The notes: a model not told the origin generated them from the letters alone. 64,000 nt of DNA from Larkinella rosea (GCF_003858635.1 NZ_RQJO01000009.1:930001-994000); one strand, 5' to 3'. Numbered from the stretch's first letter, positions 1 to 7,496 are shown. Program-made: numbers and translations.

Positions 1-605
1 AGCGTATCCAGCGTACCGTCTTCTTCCGCGCTGCGTTCAAAAAAAGAATACTCCGTTTGCACGGCGGTCAGCGGATGGATGGCGTGTGCTTTTTGAATGG
101 TGGCCGCCGACACTTCCGATAACCCAATATACCCCACTTTTCCTTCCTGCACCAATTCGGCCATCGCCCCGACGGTTTCTTCGATCGGCGTGTTAGGATC
201 CAGGCGGTGGAGGTAATACAGGTCGATGTAATCCGTGCCGAGGTTTTTCAGGGACCGTTCGACCGCTTTTCTGACGTAGTTCGGCTGGCCGTTGATGCGC
301 CAGGTCAGTTGCTCGTTGTCGTCGATTTCGTACCCAAACTTGGTGGCAATGACGTACTGATCGCGGTTTCCGCGGATGGCTTTGGCCACGAGTCGTTCGT
401 TGGCGAGGGGGCCGTATAAATCGGCCGTGTCCAGAAAATTACCGCCCAGTTCCAGCGAACGGTGAATGGTGGCAATCGACTCGGCTTCGTCGGATTTTCC
501 GTAAATATCCATCCCCGCAATCTGGGTCATGCCCATACATCCCAATCCAATCAGCGGAACCACCAGCCCCTGGCTGCCTAACTTTGTTTTTTGAATACTG
601 CTCAT
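1..605 (-). CDS. aldo/keto reductase (3' part cut by window edge)
   Basis: NAD(P)H-dependent oxidoreductase of the aldo/keto reductase (TIM-barrel) superfamily, probably cytoplasmic, reducing an aldehyde or ketone. Start is the ATG at 605; 201 residues are visible before the edge. The N-terminus has the strand LGSQGLVVPLIGLGCMGM. The catalytic tetrad is recognisable: Asp59 and Tyr64 in DTADLYG, Lys89 in ATKFG and His133 in YLHRLD. A GLSEVS strand near residue 161 is typical of the AKR11/AKR13-type bacterial subgroup with general stress or aldehyde-detoxification roles. It lies downstream of the AraC-type regulator at 839-1729 on the same strand, which may control it; the 230-base gap suggests its own promoter. 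The true substrate cannot be read from sequence. Confidence 0.93.
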   Translation of the reverse strand, partial: MSSIQKTKLGSQGLVVPLIGLGCMGMTQIAGMDIYGKSDEAESIATIHRSLELGGNFLDTADLYGPLANERLVAKAIRGNRDQYVIATKFGYEIDDNEQLTWRINGQPNYVRKAVERSLKNLGTDYIDLYYLHRLDPNTPIEETVGAMAELVQEGKVGYIGLSEVSAATIQKAHAIHPLTAVQTEYSFFERSAEEDGTLDT

Positions 606-838
606 GATTTGTCTGTGTTCGTCAAAAATAACAGCACAAAGGTCCGCAGGCAGGATGGCAAAAAAGGATGCAAATCTCTTGAAGTTGTATCCGAAACGGG
701 AAAAGAAATTATAAAAAAGGAATGAAAAATGTAAACGGGGCTGCCCTTTGGTGACGGATTTAGAATGTAAAATTCTAATAATCAGTTATTTTGATCACTT
801 TTTCAGGTATTGTTACTCATTTTTCATTTCTTCTTTTC

Positions 839-1729
839 TCAATTCAAGCTAACTTTTTTGTACTGGTTTGGACTGACGCCCACTTCTTTCTTGAACAACC
901 GGGAAAAATACGGTGGGTTTTCAAAACCGAGGGAGTAGGCAATTTCGGCCACGGTGGCGTCGGCGTTGTTCAGCAGGTGTTTGGCTTCCGAGATCAGAAA
1001 GAGATGGATATGTTCGATGGCGGTTTTACCGGTTTCCTGTTTCAGCAAATCGCTCGGGTAGCTGGTCGACAGATTCAGTTCGGCAGCCATAAACGTGACC
1101 GTAGGCAGCCCTTTTTTGGTCACCTGACCGCTTTCAAAATACTTCCTCAGGGTTTCCGAAAACCGGGAGATAATCCGGCCCGACAACTCCGTCCGATTCA
1201 TGAACTGGCGTTTGTAAAACCGCTGTGCATACCGAAGAATGGCTTCAATATGCCCCAGAATGATGTCTTTGCTGTATTCGTCCGGATTGTTGTTGTATTC
1301 CGTTTCAATATCCCGGTAAAGATCCCAGATAATCTGCTCCTCTTTCGGCGACAAATGCAGGGCTTCGTTGGCTTCGTATTCGAAATACTGATACTTTTTG
1401 ATTTCGGCATGAAGCGGATGGCCGTTCAGGTAATCCTCGTGGATGTAAATCGCAAAACCGTCCTCTTCCAGCTCCAGGTTCCGCATTTCAGCAATCTGGC
1501 GGGGCTTGATAAAATACATGGAACCGCTGTCGCTGTCGTAGTTCGTCCGGCCATACCGGATCATTCCGGATTTCATTTTTTTCAGGCCAATCATGTAGAA
1601 ATCCCCCGTGTATTCCCGGCTGTCGGTCGGGCAGGTCTGGTGGCACCGCAACAGGCTCAGCAACGGATGTTCCGGGGGCGGATAGCCGTTAAACTGGTGG
1701 AGTTCGCTCAACGTTTTAAAATGTGTCAT
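839..1729 (-). CDS. AraC-family transcriptional regulator
   Basis: 296-residue one-component regulator. The N-terminal ~180 residues are the ligand-sensing part, a cupin-like region with no close match I can name. The C-terminal ~100 residues hold two helix-turn-helix motifs. The first is around residues 213-233 and the second around 258-290, ending in the family signature ending FSRLFKKEVGVSPNQYK. Many Bacteroidota AraC regulators of this size control the adjacent oxidoreductase gene, so the aldo/keto reductase downstream and the SDR upstream, both on the same strand, are the natural candidate targets. This is inference; no operator was identified. Start ATG at 1729. Confidence 0.92.
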   Translation of the reverse strand: MTHFKTLSELHQFNGYPPPEHPLLSLLRCHQTCPTDSREYTGDFYMIGLKKMKSGMIRYGRTNYDSDSGSMYFIKPRQIAEMRNLELEEDGFAIYIHEDYLNGHPLHAEIKKYQYFEYEANEALHLSPKEEQIIWDLYRDIETEYNNNPDEYSKDIILGHIEAILRYAQRFYKRQFMNRTELSGRIISRFSETLRKYFESGQVTKKGLPTVTFMAAELNLSTSYPSDLLKQETGKTAIEHIHLFLISEAKHLLNNADATVAEIAYSLGFENPPYFSRLFKKEVGVSPNQYKKVSLN

Positions 1730-1747
1730 GTCTGGTTGGGATAAATA

Positions 1748-1782
1748 CCCAAACCGTCAGGCTCAGAGCATGACGGTTTGGG
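1748..1782 (-). terminator. hairpin terminator after SDR gene
   Basis: Perfect 12-bp stem (CCCAAACCGTCA at 1748-1759 with its complement at 1771-1782) and an 11-base loop, lying between the SDR stop and the AraC start. On the minus strand it is followed by a weak U-tract (TATTTAT). Probably ends the SDR transcript. Confidence 0.55.
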
Positions 1783-1800
1783 GAAATACGGTTTTCAAAC

Positions 1801-2619
1801 TTATTTGCCGTGCGCCAGTTCGGCCACTTCGCTCCATTCTTCCCAGGTTGCCAGTCGTTCGGCGTATACCTGACGGGTGAAGGGCAGCGTCACCTTGCCA
1901 AGGAACAAACGAAGGGGCGGATTTGTCGCATCGACCAGTTTTAAAATGGCGTCGACGGTAGCTTCCGGTTTTCCGATAGTGTCTTCTGTGAAACCGGCCC
2001 GAAAAGCAGCTTTCACATCATCATAGGCCGGTATCGGTTTTGAATGCGCAGCCGACGCCCCTCCCCAGTCGGTGGAAAAACCGTTCGGTTCGACCAGCGT
2101 TACGTGGATGCCAAAACCCTTCACTTCGGACGCCAGGGTTTCGCTCAAGCCTTCCACTGCAAATTTCGTTGCATTGTAAAGACCCAAAGTTGGCAGCGTA
2201 ACGACACCTAACAGACTGGATAACTGGATGATGTGACCGTAGCCCTGTTCGCGCTTGACCGGTAAGGCGGCCTGGGTTACCCACAACAGACCAAACACAT
2301 TGGCTTCGAACTGGTCGCGGGCTTCCTGTTCGGTGGCTTCTTCAATGGCTCCAAACAAACCGTAGCCCGCGTTATTGATCACGGTATCGATCTGTCCGAA
2401 ATAGGCTTTCGCTTGTTGAATGGCGTCGAAACTGGCCGCCCGGTCGGTTACATCCAACTGGATGGGCAGCAGGGCATCGCCGTATGTGGCTTTTAATTCA
2501 TCGAGTGAATGGATGTTTCGCGCGGTAGCCGCCACGTTGTCACCCCGTTGCAGAAACGCTTCCGCCCATAATTTCCCGAAACCGCGGGAGGCACCGGTAA
2601 TAAAAATTGTCTTTCCCAT
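1801..2619 (-). CDS. short-chain dehydrogenase/reductase (SDR)
   Basis: 272-residue classical SDR, cytoplasmic NAD(P)-dependent oxidoreductase. Cofactor motif TGASRGFG at residues 8-15, the structural NNAGYG at 82-87, catalytic Ser134/135, and YNATK giving Tyr148 and Lys152. Arg11 and Arg34 near the first strand favour NADP(H). Length is normal for the family. The overall pattern resembles the SDR5-like group often annotated as ketoreductase or oxidoreductase in Bacteroidota. It is followed by a hairpin terminator and then the AraC regulator on the same strand. The substrate is unknown. Confidence 0.94.
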   Translation of the reverse strand: MGKTIFITGASRGFGKLWAEAFLQRGDNVAATARNIHSLDELKATYGDALLPIQLDVTDRAASFDAIQQAKAYFGQIDTVINNAGYGLFGAIEEATEQEARDQFEANVFGLLWVTQAALPVKREQGYGHIIQLSSLLGVVTLPTLGLYNATKFAVEGLSETLASEVKGFGIHVTLVEPNGFSTDWGGASAAHSKPIPAYDDVKAAFRAGFTEDTIGKPEATVDAILKLVDATNPPLRLFLGKVTLPFTRQVYAERLATWEEWSEVAELAHGK

Positions 2620-2744
2620 TGTCGTATTTGTTAATTTGAATACGATGCAAAACTAGGCGGGCGGTTTTTGAATCATTTATACAAAAGCCGGGAAAGCTGA
2701 TACATTTCGCGGATCAGGGCAGGCGGTTTTTCGGAGAAAATGAA

Positions 2745-2779
2745 AACACCCCGGATCTGTTGGTCAGATCCGGGGTGTT
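2745..2779 (-). terminator. strong hairpin terminator
   Basis: Perfect 15-bp stem (AACACCCCGGATCTG at 2745-2759, complement at 2765-2779) with a 5-base loop. On the minus strand it is followed by TTTTCATTTTC. It lies downstream of the small secreted protein gene at 2866-3162 and fits a rho-independent terminator for it. Confidence 0.85.
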
Positions 2780-2865
2780 CGGGCGTCAATGGTGTGGATG
2801 TCGGCGGTTCAATCGGCGACTGAATGGGCTTCAACTACTTCATTTTTAACAGTGTGCGGATAAAT

Positions 2866-3162
2866 CTATGGGTTTTGCTGCTTGTAATTCCGATTCGCCG
2901 GCGAGGGAGTCGATGGAATGGTGATGGCGGGATCGCCCAAACCGCCCAGGCGCTGTAGTTCGCGGTAAGCGGCAATGTTCATCGGCTGCCGAACGCGCTT
3001 CCGGAATTCGATGGCCGATTCCGGTTCCCACTGGCGGGCCGCAATGGCTTTGTTGACGTGCTTGTAATTAGCCACCGAATAGGTCGACTCACTCAACAAT
3101 TTATTTTCTGCTTGTACGGCAAAAGCAAAAACAACGGCGATCAGACTCAAAAGCGTTTTCAT
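2866..3162 (-). CDS. small secreted protein of unknown function
   Basis: 98 residues from the ATG at 3162; an upstream in-frame ATG at 3174 would add MNHA. The N-terminus MKTLLSLIAVVFAFAVQA is a clear signal peptide with AQA-type cleavage, so the protein is exported. The mature part is basic and polar, contains RQPMNIAAYRELQRLGG, and ends in a Pro/Ser-rich tail, with no domain I recognise. It is not homologous to the two small proteins at 4121 and 4785, yet all three share almost the same ~80-bp upstream element (here at 3206-3282 on the minus strand). This suggests co-regulation, perhaps as part of an envelope response. A strong terminator follows at 2745-2779, so it is a monocistronic unit. 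Confidence 0.75.
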   Translation of the reverse strand: MKTLLSLIAVVFAFAVQAENKLLSESTYSVANYKHVNKAIAARQWEPESAIEFRKRVRQPMNIAAYRELQRLGGLGDPAITIPSTPSPANRNYKQQNP

Positions 3163-3205
3163 GGCGTGATTCATTTAGAGCGTTTGGATGGAGATTTGGT
3201 ATCCT

Positions 3206-3282
3206 GTTTGGATGAATCAAAGGTCGGCGGCCGCCCGGGGAAACGCTGTCTCAAATGAGTCGATCACTATCACTTTTGGGAA
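3206..3282 (-). promoter_or_regulatory. conserved upstream element, copy A
   Basis: Read on the minus strand it contains AAAAGTGATAGTGATCGACT, then CATTTGAGACAGCGTTT, then CCGACCTTTGATTCATC, ending about 44 bases before the ATG at 3162. Two further copies lie at 4019-4099 and 4684-4763. The middle stretch differs but the outer blocks are near-identical. The GACCTTTG block resembles the Bacteroidota -7 box (TAnnTTTG), and GTGATAGTGATC is a short direct repeat that could be an operator. Confidence 0.7.
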
Positions 3283-3437
3283 AACCGGGCAATTGTGCTC
3301 AGTGTCAGTAATCTACCGATAGTGGAGTGGTGATTGCGCGGTGAATTTTCGGGCAAAAATCGGTGAAGGTAGAAACCGGATGCAGCTGGCAACAAAAACC
3401 GCTGGAATTGATTTATCTCTGTAAACAAACCGAAATC

Positions 3438-3827
3438 ATGAACAGCAAAACCATCAACACCGTCGCGCGCATTGCACTGGGCGCCAATTTGATCGTTGCC
3501 GGAATCAGCCATTTGACGTTTGCCCGAAAAGCGTTTCAGGCCCAGGTTCCGGATTGGGTGCCCTTACAGAAGGATGATACAGTCGTGTATTCCGGCCTTG
3601 CCGAAATCGCACTCGGTAGCACGCTGGTCCTGACCGATCAGGAGCACCAGCAGGCCGTAGGGAAAGTGGCGGCTTCCTTTTTTACGGCGGTTTTTCCGGG
3701 AAACATTTCGCAATACGTCAATCAGCGGAGCGCCTTTGGGTTGGATACAAACCGGAAACGCTTCCTCCGTTTGTTTTTCCAGCCGGTGCTGGTCTACTGG
3801 GCCCTGAAGAGTACGGACAATTTGTAA
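3438..3827 (+). CDS. DoxX-like small integral membrane protein
   Basis: 129 residues from the ATG at 3438 (the open frame extends upstream, but MNSKTINTVAR begins the recognisable protein). About four hydrophobic helices: ARIALGANLIVAGISHL near 9-25, a stretch around residues 52-68 (GLAEIALGSTLVL), AASFFTAVFPGNISQYV near 80-96, and RLFFQPVLVYWAL near the C-terminus. This organisation, with FARKAFQAQVPDWVP after helix one and a PGNISQYVNQR loop, fits the DoxX/COG4270 family of small inner-membrane proteins. In some bacteria members act with oxidoreductases in redox or sulphur stress; function here is unproven. It stands alone between divergent elements. Confidence 0.8.
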   Translation: MNSKTINTVARIALGANLIVAGISHLTFARKAFQAQVPDWVPLQKDDTVVYSGLAEIALGSTLVLTDQEHQQAVGKVAASFFTAVFPGNISQYVNQRSAFGLDTNRKRFLRLFFQPVLVYWALKSTDNL

Positions 3828-3947
3828 TTCGACCATCGCTAAAACCGCCCGAATAGGGCACGCGGGAAGCATTGAATGGTTGCCTCCGCCAATCTTACCG
3901 GCCCCAGTTCTTCCGCATTGACCTTTCCGGTCTGTAAAAGCTGATTC

Positions 3948-3976
3948 GCGGGAAAGCTCGTCAAAAGCTTTCCCGC
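3948..3976. other. inverted repeat downstream of DoxX-like gene
   Basis: 11-bp perfect stem (GCGGGAAAGCT at 3948-3958, complement at 3966-3976) with a 7-base loop, 120 bases after the DoxX-like stop. Neither side has a good U-tract, so it may be an attenuated terminator, an mRNA-stabilising hairpin or an operator for the nearby gene. Confidence 0.4.
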
Positions 3977-4018
3977 CGGGACCCTCCCAAACCGGATGGG
4001 TTCTCCACCTGCCGCTTT

Positions 4019-4099
4019 CCCCAAAAGTGATAGTGATCGACTCATTTGTGACAGCGTTTTCCCGCTTTGAAGCCGACCTTTGATTCATTCAAACGGACC
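4019..4099 (+). promoter_or_regulatory. conserved upstream element, copy B
   Basis: Begins CCAAAAGTGATAGTGATCGA, passes through CTCATTTGTGACAGCGTTTT, and ends with CCGACCTTTGATTCATTCAA ahead of the ATG at 4121. Differs from copy C (4684-4763) at about five positions over ~80 bases. Likely the promoter and operator of the following gene. Confidence 0.75.
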
Positions 4100-4120
4100 A
4101 AAAACAAAACTTCAAATACC

Positions 4121-4522
4121 ATGAAAACGCTCATCAAATCACTGTTCGTCGCTTTTTCGCTGACACTGGTTAGCTTCTCGGTTTCCAATGCCGACATCAA
4201 CAAACCCATCGGGCGACCCAAAAATGCGGTTAGCTTTCAACGGGGAATCTATACAACGTCCGAAGGAAAACTTCAAATTGCGCTCAACAAACAAACCGGT
4301 GGCACCGTCGAGATTCGGTTGGTCGATCAGAAAGGCAATGAAGTTTTCTTCCAGAAAATTGGCAAACGCCAGCAGGCGGTTCGGCTGCGCCTGGACGTTA
4401 GCTCGCTGACCGATGGTGACTATCAGGTGGTGATTACCAACGGTTTCGACACCACCGTCAACGACCTGACCATCGCGACCAAGCCCGCCCATGTGGCAAA
4501 CCGGATGATTGCGGTGAACTAA
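4121..4522 (+). CDS. small secreted beta-sandwich protein, paralogue 1
   Basis: 133 residues from the ATG at 4121. The signal peptide is MKTLIKSLFVAFSLTL through SNA. The mature ~108 residues alternate short beta strands: LQIALNKQTGGTVEIRLVDQ, then EVFFQKIGK, then LRLDVSSLTDGDYQVVITNG, then VNDLTI. This order (VxxRLVDxxG, a middle strand, LDxxxLxDGxYxVxITNG, a final strand) is the same as in type IX secretion C-terminal sorting domains and DUF3244-like Ig folds, but here it is the whole protein with no cargo. Close paralogues follow at 4785 and 40274. The function is unknown; an envelope structural or binding role is possible. All three end in a small tail such as NRMIAVN. Confidence 0.82.
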   Translation: MKTLIKSLFVAFSLTLVSFSVSNADINKPIGRPKNAVSFQRGIYTTSEGKLQIALNKQTGGTVEIRLVDQKGNEVFFQKIGKRQQAVRLRLDVSSLTDGDYQVVITNGFDTTVNDLTIATKPAHVANRMIAVN

Positions 4523-4577
4523 AAGTCGACCGGTTTTCTAAAAAATAATACCAGGGTTAAGTTGTACGAAGAAAACG

Positions 4578-4604
4578 CCGGCCCAGATTTGGGCCGGTTT
4601 TTTT
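4578..4604 (+). terminator. rho-independent terminator
   Basis: 7-bp GC stem CCGGCCC / GGGCCGG with a 6-base loop, followed by seven T. It lies 55 bases after the stop of the secreted protein and is matched by an equivalent terminator after the second copy of the unit. Confidence 0.9.
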
Positions 4605-4683
4605 GTGTGAAAAGCCGCCGGTTTTGAAAAGCTTTTGATCACATAAAGCAACTGGGTGAAGAAAACCGCCAGATTGCCCAATT

Positions 4684-4763
4684 CCCAAAAGTGCTAGTGA
4701 TCGACTCATTTGTGACAGTGTTTTCCTGCTTCGGAGCCGACCTTTGATTCATTCAAACGGACC
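4684..4763 (+). promoter_or_regulatory. conserved upstream element, copy C
   Basis: Near-identical to copy B: CCAAAAGTGCTAGTGATCGA, CTCATTTGTGACAGTGTTTT and CCGACCTTTGATTCATTCAA, ending about 20 bases before the ATG at 4785. Conservation outside coding sequence argues that the element itself is functional or very recently duplicated. Confidence 0.75.
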
Positions 4764-4784
4764 AAAAAACAAACTCCTTATACC

Positions 4785-5180
4785 ATGAAAACGCTCGCAA
4801 AATTCCTGTTCGTCGCCTTTGCGCTGACCTTTGTTACGGTCTCTGTGTCCTTCGCCAATAACCGGCCCATCAAGGCGCTGAAAGCCGTTGGGTACGAAAC
4901 CAGCTTATACACCGATACCAAAGGAAATCTTCGGATTGCGGTCGATAAACAAACCGGTGGAGCCGTTGAGGTTAAGCTGGTTAACAGTGCCGGGAAAGAA
5001 TTTTTCGTTCAGCGGATTGGTAAGAACCAACGGAAAGCCCGGCTGCGGCTGGATGTGAGTGAACTACCCGACGGAGCGTATCAGGTAGCTTTCACGAACG
5101 GCGCTACTGACTTCGTTAATAATTTGACAATCAATACAAAACAGCCCGAATTCAAGAGCCGGATGATTGCTTTGAACTGA
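4785..5180 (+). CDS. small secreted beta-sandwich protein, paralogue 2
   Basis: 131 residues, tandem paralogue of the gene at 4121. Signal peptide MKTLAKFLFVAFALTFVTVS with cleavage near SFA-NN. The mature part has LRIAVDKQTGGAVEVKLVNS, EFFVQRIGK, LRLDVSELPDGAYQVAFTNG and VNNLTINTK, aligning strand by strand with paralogue 1, and ends KSRMIALN. The same promoter-like element and the same kind of terminator flank it, so the full transcription unit was duplicated. Divergence is strong in the protein yet weak in the upstream element, which suggests selection on the regulatory sequence. The function is unknown. Confidence 0.82.
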   Translation: MKTLAKFLFVAFALTFVTVSVSFANNRPIKALKAVGYETSLYTDTKGNLRIAVDKQTGGAVEVKLVNSAGKEFFVQRIGKNQRKARLRLDVSELPDGAYQVAFTNGATDFVNNLTINTKQPEFKSRMIALN

Positions 5181-5218
5181 AGTAAAAAAAGACTTTTAGG
5201 TTAGGTTAAGTTGTACGT

Positions 5219-5251
5219 TAAAGACCGGTCCAGTTTTGGGCTGGTCTTTTT
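5219..5251 (+). terminator. rho-independent terminator
   Basis: AAAGACCGGTC pairs with GGCTGGTCTTT (two G-T wobbles), followed by a T-run, 38 bases after the stop of paralogue 2. It could also act on the convergent M28 peptidase transcript, since the A-run on the other arm makes it partly bidirectional. Confidence 0.85.
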
Positions 5252-5282
5252 GCGTAAAAGCGGGGCAATCGGTGATTTGCGG

Positions 5283-6215
5283 CTACTTCACCGGCGTAAA
5301 CGTCATTTTGGGCAGTTTCATCGCGTTGTCGATCAGCTTGATTTCCAGTCGCAAAATCTCTTCTTCCGCTTTGGCGTCGATTTTTTCCGGATCGTCCGTC
5401 GGCTTGTGGTAATCGGGGTGGCCGCCGGTGTGGAAGAACAGTACCGGAATCTGTTTGGCGTAAAAAGCCGCATTGTCGGAACCGCCGTTGCCCGCCCGGT
5501 CGGTAAAGAATTTAACTTTGGCGGTGACGTCCTTGAAAACCGCCGGCCAGGCGTCGGCGGTTCCGTAGCCCCCGATGCCGATGCCGCGTTCGGGATTGTA
5601 GCGACCAATCATGTCCATGCAAATCATGAAATTCAGCCGGTCGAGCGGCAGGGTGGGGTGGTTCAGAAAATGACGGGAGCCCTGCAACCCGAGTTCTTCC
5701 GCGCCGAACGCCATAAATAGCAAATTGTAGGGTTCTTTCGTGCCATTTTTGGCGTAATACTGCGCCAGTTCGAGCAAACCGGCGACGCCCGAGGCATTGT
5801 CGTCGGCACCGTTGTGAATCTGTCCCTGCGGGTTGGAAGCCAGCGAACTGCCCTGATTGCCCATGCCCAGGTGGTCATAATGCGCCCCGACCACAATGGT
5901 TTGTTCGGCACCGTTGTCCAGAAAACCGATCACGTTGGCGGCTTTCCGCAGGCTATCGGGCACCACCACGCGCCGGACTTTGGCCGTGAAGGGTTGGTAA
6001 AAACCGTCTTCGCCCAGCGGTTTCAAGCCGTATTTCCGGAAATGTCGGGCGATGTAGGCTGCGGCTTTGGCATTTTCGCGACTGCCGGTTCCCCGGCCTT
6101 TCATTTTGTCGGAAGCCAGTTTAGCGACGTGGTTCTGAATGCGGTCGGCAGATGGTTCCTGGGCAAAAACCGGAAACGATACTACTAATAGAAAGGTAAA
6201 AATTCGATGGTTCAT
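5283..6215 (-). CDS. secreted M28-family metallopeptidase
   Basis: 310 residues from the ATG at 6215. The open frame continues upstream, but MNHRIFTFLLVVSFPVFAQ is a signal peptide with cleavage after FAQ. It is a di-zinc aminopeptidase of family M28: His112 in GAHYDH, the bridging Asp138 in NGADDNASG, the catalytic/ligand Glu173-174 in AFGAEE, Asp201 in ICMDMIGR and His270 in DYHKPTDDPEK. All five ligand positions are present, so it should be active. It likely trims peptides in the periplasm or outside the cell. It is divergent from the metallo-beta-lactamase gene, with a 28-bp perfect palindrome between them. Confidence 0.93.
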   Translation of the reverse strand: MNHRIFTFLLVVSFPVFAQEPSADRIQNHVAKLASDKMKGRGTGSRENAKAAAYIARHFRKYGLKPLGEDGFYQPFTAKVRRVVVPDSLRKAANVIGFLDNGAEQTIVVGAHYDHLGMGNQGSSLASNPQGQIHNGADDNASGVAGLLELAQYYAKNGTKEPYNLLFMAFGAEELGLQGSRHFLNHPTLPLDRLNFMICMDMIGRYNPERGIGIGGYGTADAWPAVFKDVTAKVKFFTDRAGNGGSDNAAFYAKQIPVLFFHTGGHPDYHKPTDDPEKIDAKAEEEILRLEIKLIDNAMKLPKMTFTPVK

Positions 6216-6249
6216 GCTCGCAAAATTATATAATTTTGGCGTTTCTGAT

Positions 6250-6277
6250 GTAGAGACGCGATTAATCGCGTCTCTAC
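6250..6277. repeat. 28-bp perfect palindrome between divergent genes
   Basis: GTAGAGACGCGATT at 6250-6263 is followed immediately by its exact reverse complement. It sits between the M28 start and the beta-lactamase start. It may be a dispersed palindromic repeat of the type found in Bacteroidota and cyanobacterial genomes, or a dyad operator serving both genes. Confidence 0.75.
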
Positions 6278-6303
6278 TGGTTTCATCAACAATCCTTATA
6301 ACC

Positions 6304-7053
6304 ATGCGCCTTCTGACGGTATTCTTTCTGCTGATTGTACACCCCGGTTTTGCCCCGGCTCAACCAAAAACCAAGCCCAAACTACAAGTAACGCCCCTCA
6401 ACGACCGCGTTTTGGTCCACACCACGTACGGGATGTACCAAAACGAAAGCGTTCCGTCCAATGGTCTGATTATCAAAACCGACGACGGTGTTGTGCTGGT
6501 GGATACGGGATGGGATACCGACGGCAATACTGACAACAGCCGGCAATTGCTCCAGTGGGTCGCCGACAATCTGCGCCAGCCCGTCCGCCTTTGCATTGTC
6601 ACGCACGCCCACGGCGACCGGGTAGGAGGTATCCGGGAAATGCGAAAAGCCGGTATCCGCGTGGTCAGTACTCCGCTGACGGCCCAAAACTCCGTTAAAC
6701 AGGGGTACGATGCGCCCGACGCCATCCTCCCGAATGATACCACGTTCACAATCGGGAAAGAACCGATTCGGTGTTATTTTCCGGGCGAAGGGCACACGAG
6801 CGACAACATCGTGGTCTGGCTGCCCAACCAGCGGATTCTGCACGGTGGCTGCTTCGTCAAAAGTGTGGCGGCTTTCGGTATGGGTTTCCTCGGCGACGCC
6901 AATCTGAAGGAATGGGGAAACTCCATTCGGCGGGTGAAAAAGCAGTTCGGCACGGCGAAAACCGTGGTGCCGGGCCATGAAGAATGGAGCGATACCCGGT
7001 CGCTGGACCACACGTTGCGGTTGCTGGAAAAACACGCGGCTGCCCAGAAATAA
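6304..7053 (+). CDS. subclass B1 metallo-beta-lactamase
   Basis: 249 residues from the ATG at 6304, with signal peptide MRLLTVFFLLIVHPGFAPAQ, so it is periplasmic. The full B1 di-zinc site is present: His101, His103 and Asp105 in THAHGDRVGG, His164 in GEGHTSDNIVVWLP, Cys183 in GGCFVKS and His225 in VPGHEEW. Cys at the second-site position separates B1 from B3 enzymes and from glyoxalase-like members of the fold. The length (~230 mature residues) and spacing of motifs match known B1 enzymes such as those of Bacillus, Bacteroides and Flavobacteria. It should hydrolyse the beta-lactam ring, including carbapenems, although activity and range are not proven by sequence. No mobile element is near, so it looks like a resident chromosomal gene. 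Confidence 0.94.
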   Translation: MRLLTVFFLLIVHPGFAPAQPKTKPKLQVTPLNDRVLVHTTYGMYQNESVPSNGLIIKTDDGVVLVDTGWDTDGNTDNSRQLLQWVADNLRQPVRLCIVTHAHGDRVGGIREMRKAGIRVVSTPLTAQNSVKQGYDAPDAILPNDTTFTIGKEPIRCYFPGEGHTSDNIVVWLPNQRILHGGCFVKSVAAFGMGFLGDANLKEWGNSIRRVKKQFGTAKTVVPGHEEWSDTRSLDHTLRLLEKHAAAQK

Positions 7054-7076
7054 GCACCGGTTTTTGAACGACCCGG

Positions 7077-7496
7077 CTATTGGGCCGCCAATTCCGCCAG
7101 CACGGCGGGCAAATTACTCAGGCCCCAGTGTTCCGCGTATTTTCCGTCTTTCAACCGCACGATTTCAATCACCTGAAGGGTCATTTTTTTGTGCGTCGGC
7201 GGAATGCCCAGAAATTCGCCGGTGTGCGTGCCGTAAAAGGCTTTGCGGGTGGTCACTTTGTCGGCTTCGCCAATCTGGTCGAAAATCTCCACCGTCAGAT
7301 CGGGAAAGCCGCCTTTTAAAACGGTTTGCAGAAAATGAAACATGCCGTCGGCGCCCGTTGAAGCGCCCGGAGCCGCGGAATGGTTGAAGACATCGTCGGC
7401 CACTAGTTCGTTGAAGGTTTCGATCTTGCCCTGTTCAATAAATTCCCTGTTAAAGCGGACAATGGTTTTCTTGTTTTGTTCCGGGGTGGTTTCCAT
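7077..7496 (-). CDS. SnoaL-like / ester cyclase family protein
   Basis: 139 residues, no signal peptide. The pattern NKKTIVRFNREFIEQGKIET, then ELVADDVFNHSA, GADGMFHFLQTVLKGGFPDL, ...KAFYGTHTGEFLGIPPTHKK and a closing YAEHWGLSNL is the NTF2-fold SnoaL-like (predicted ester cyclase, COG5485) family. Family members range from polyketide cyclases to proteins of unknown function; the His/Asp cluster at VFNHSA and GTHTGEF lines the pocket. The AraC regulator at 7572 lies immediately upstream on the same strand, 75 bases away, and probably controls it. Confidence 0.88.
   Translation of the reverse strand: METTPEQNKKTIVRFNREFIEQGKIETFNELVADDVFNHSAAPGASTGADGMFHFLQTVLKGGFPDLTVEIFDQIGEADKVTTRKAFYGTHTGEFLGIPPTHKKMTLQVIEIVRLKDGKYAEHWGLSNLPAVLAELAAQ

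Larger units (their letters stand above)
4019..5251 (+). repeat. tandem duplication of a complete transcription unit
   Basis: Two units, 4019-4604 and 4684-5251, each consist of the conserved upstream element, a small secreted protein gene, a GGTTAAGTTGTACG stretch after the stop, and a rho-independent terminator. Confidence 0.75.

Noticed and set aside
791-1744. 317-residue plus-strand open frame
   Set aside because: Exact antisense of the AraC regulator at 839-1729, whose helix-turn-helix is clear.
3564-4088. 174-residue minus-strand frame
   Set aside because: Overlaps the DoxX-like gene and the conserved upstream element B; composition is not protein-like.
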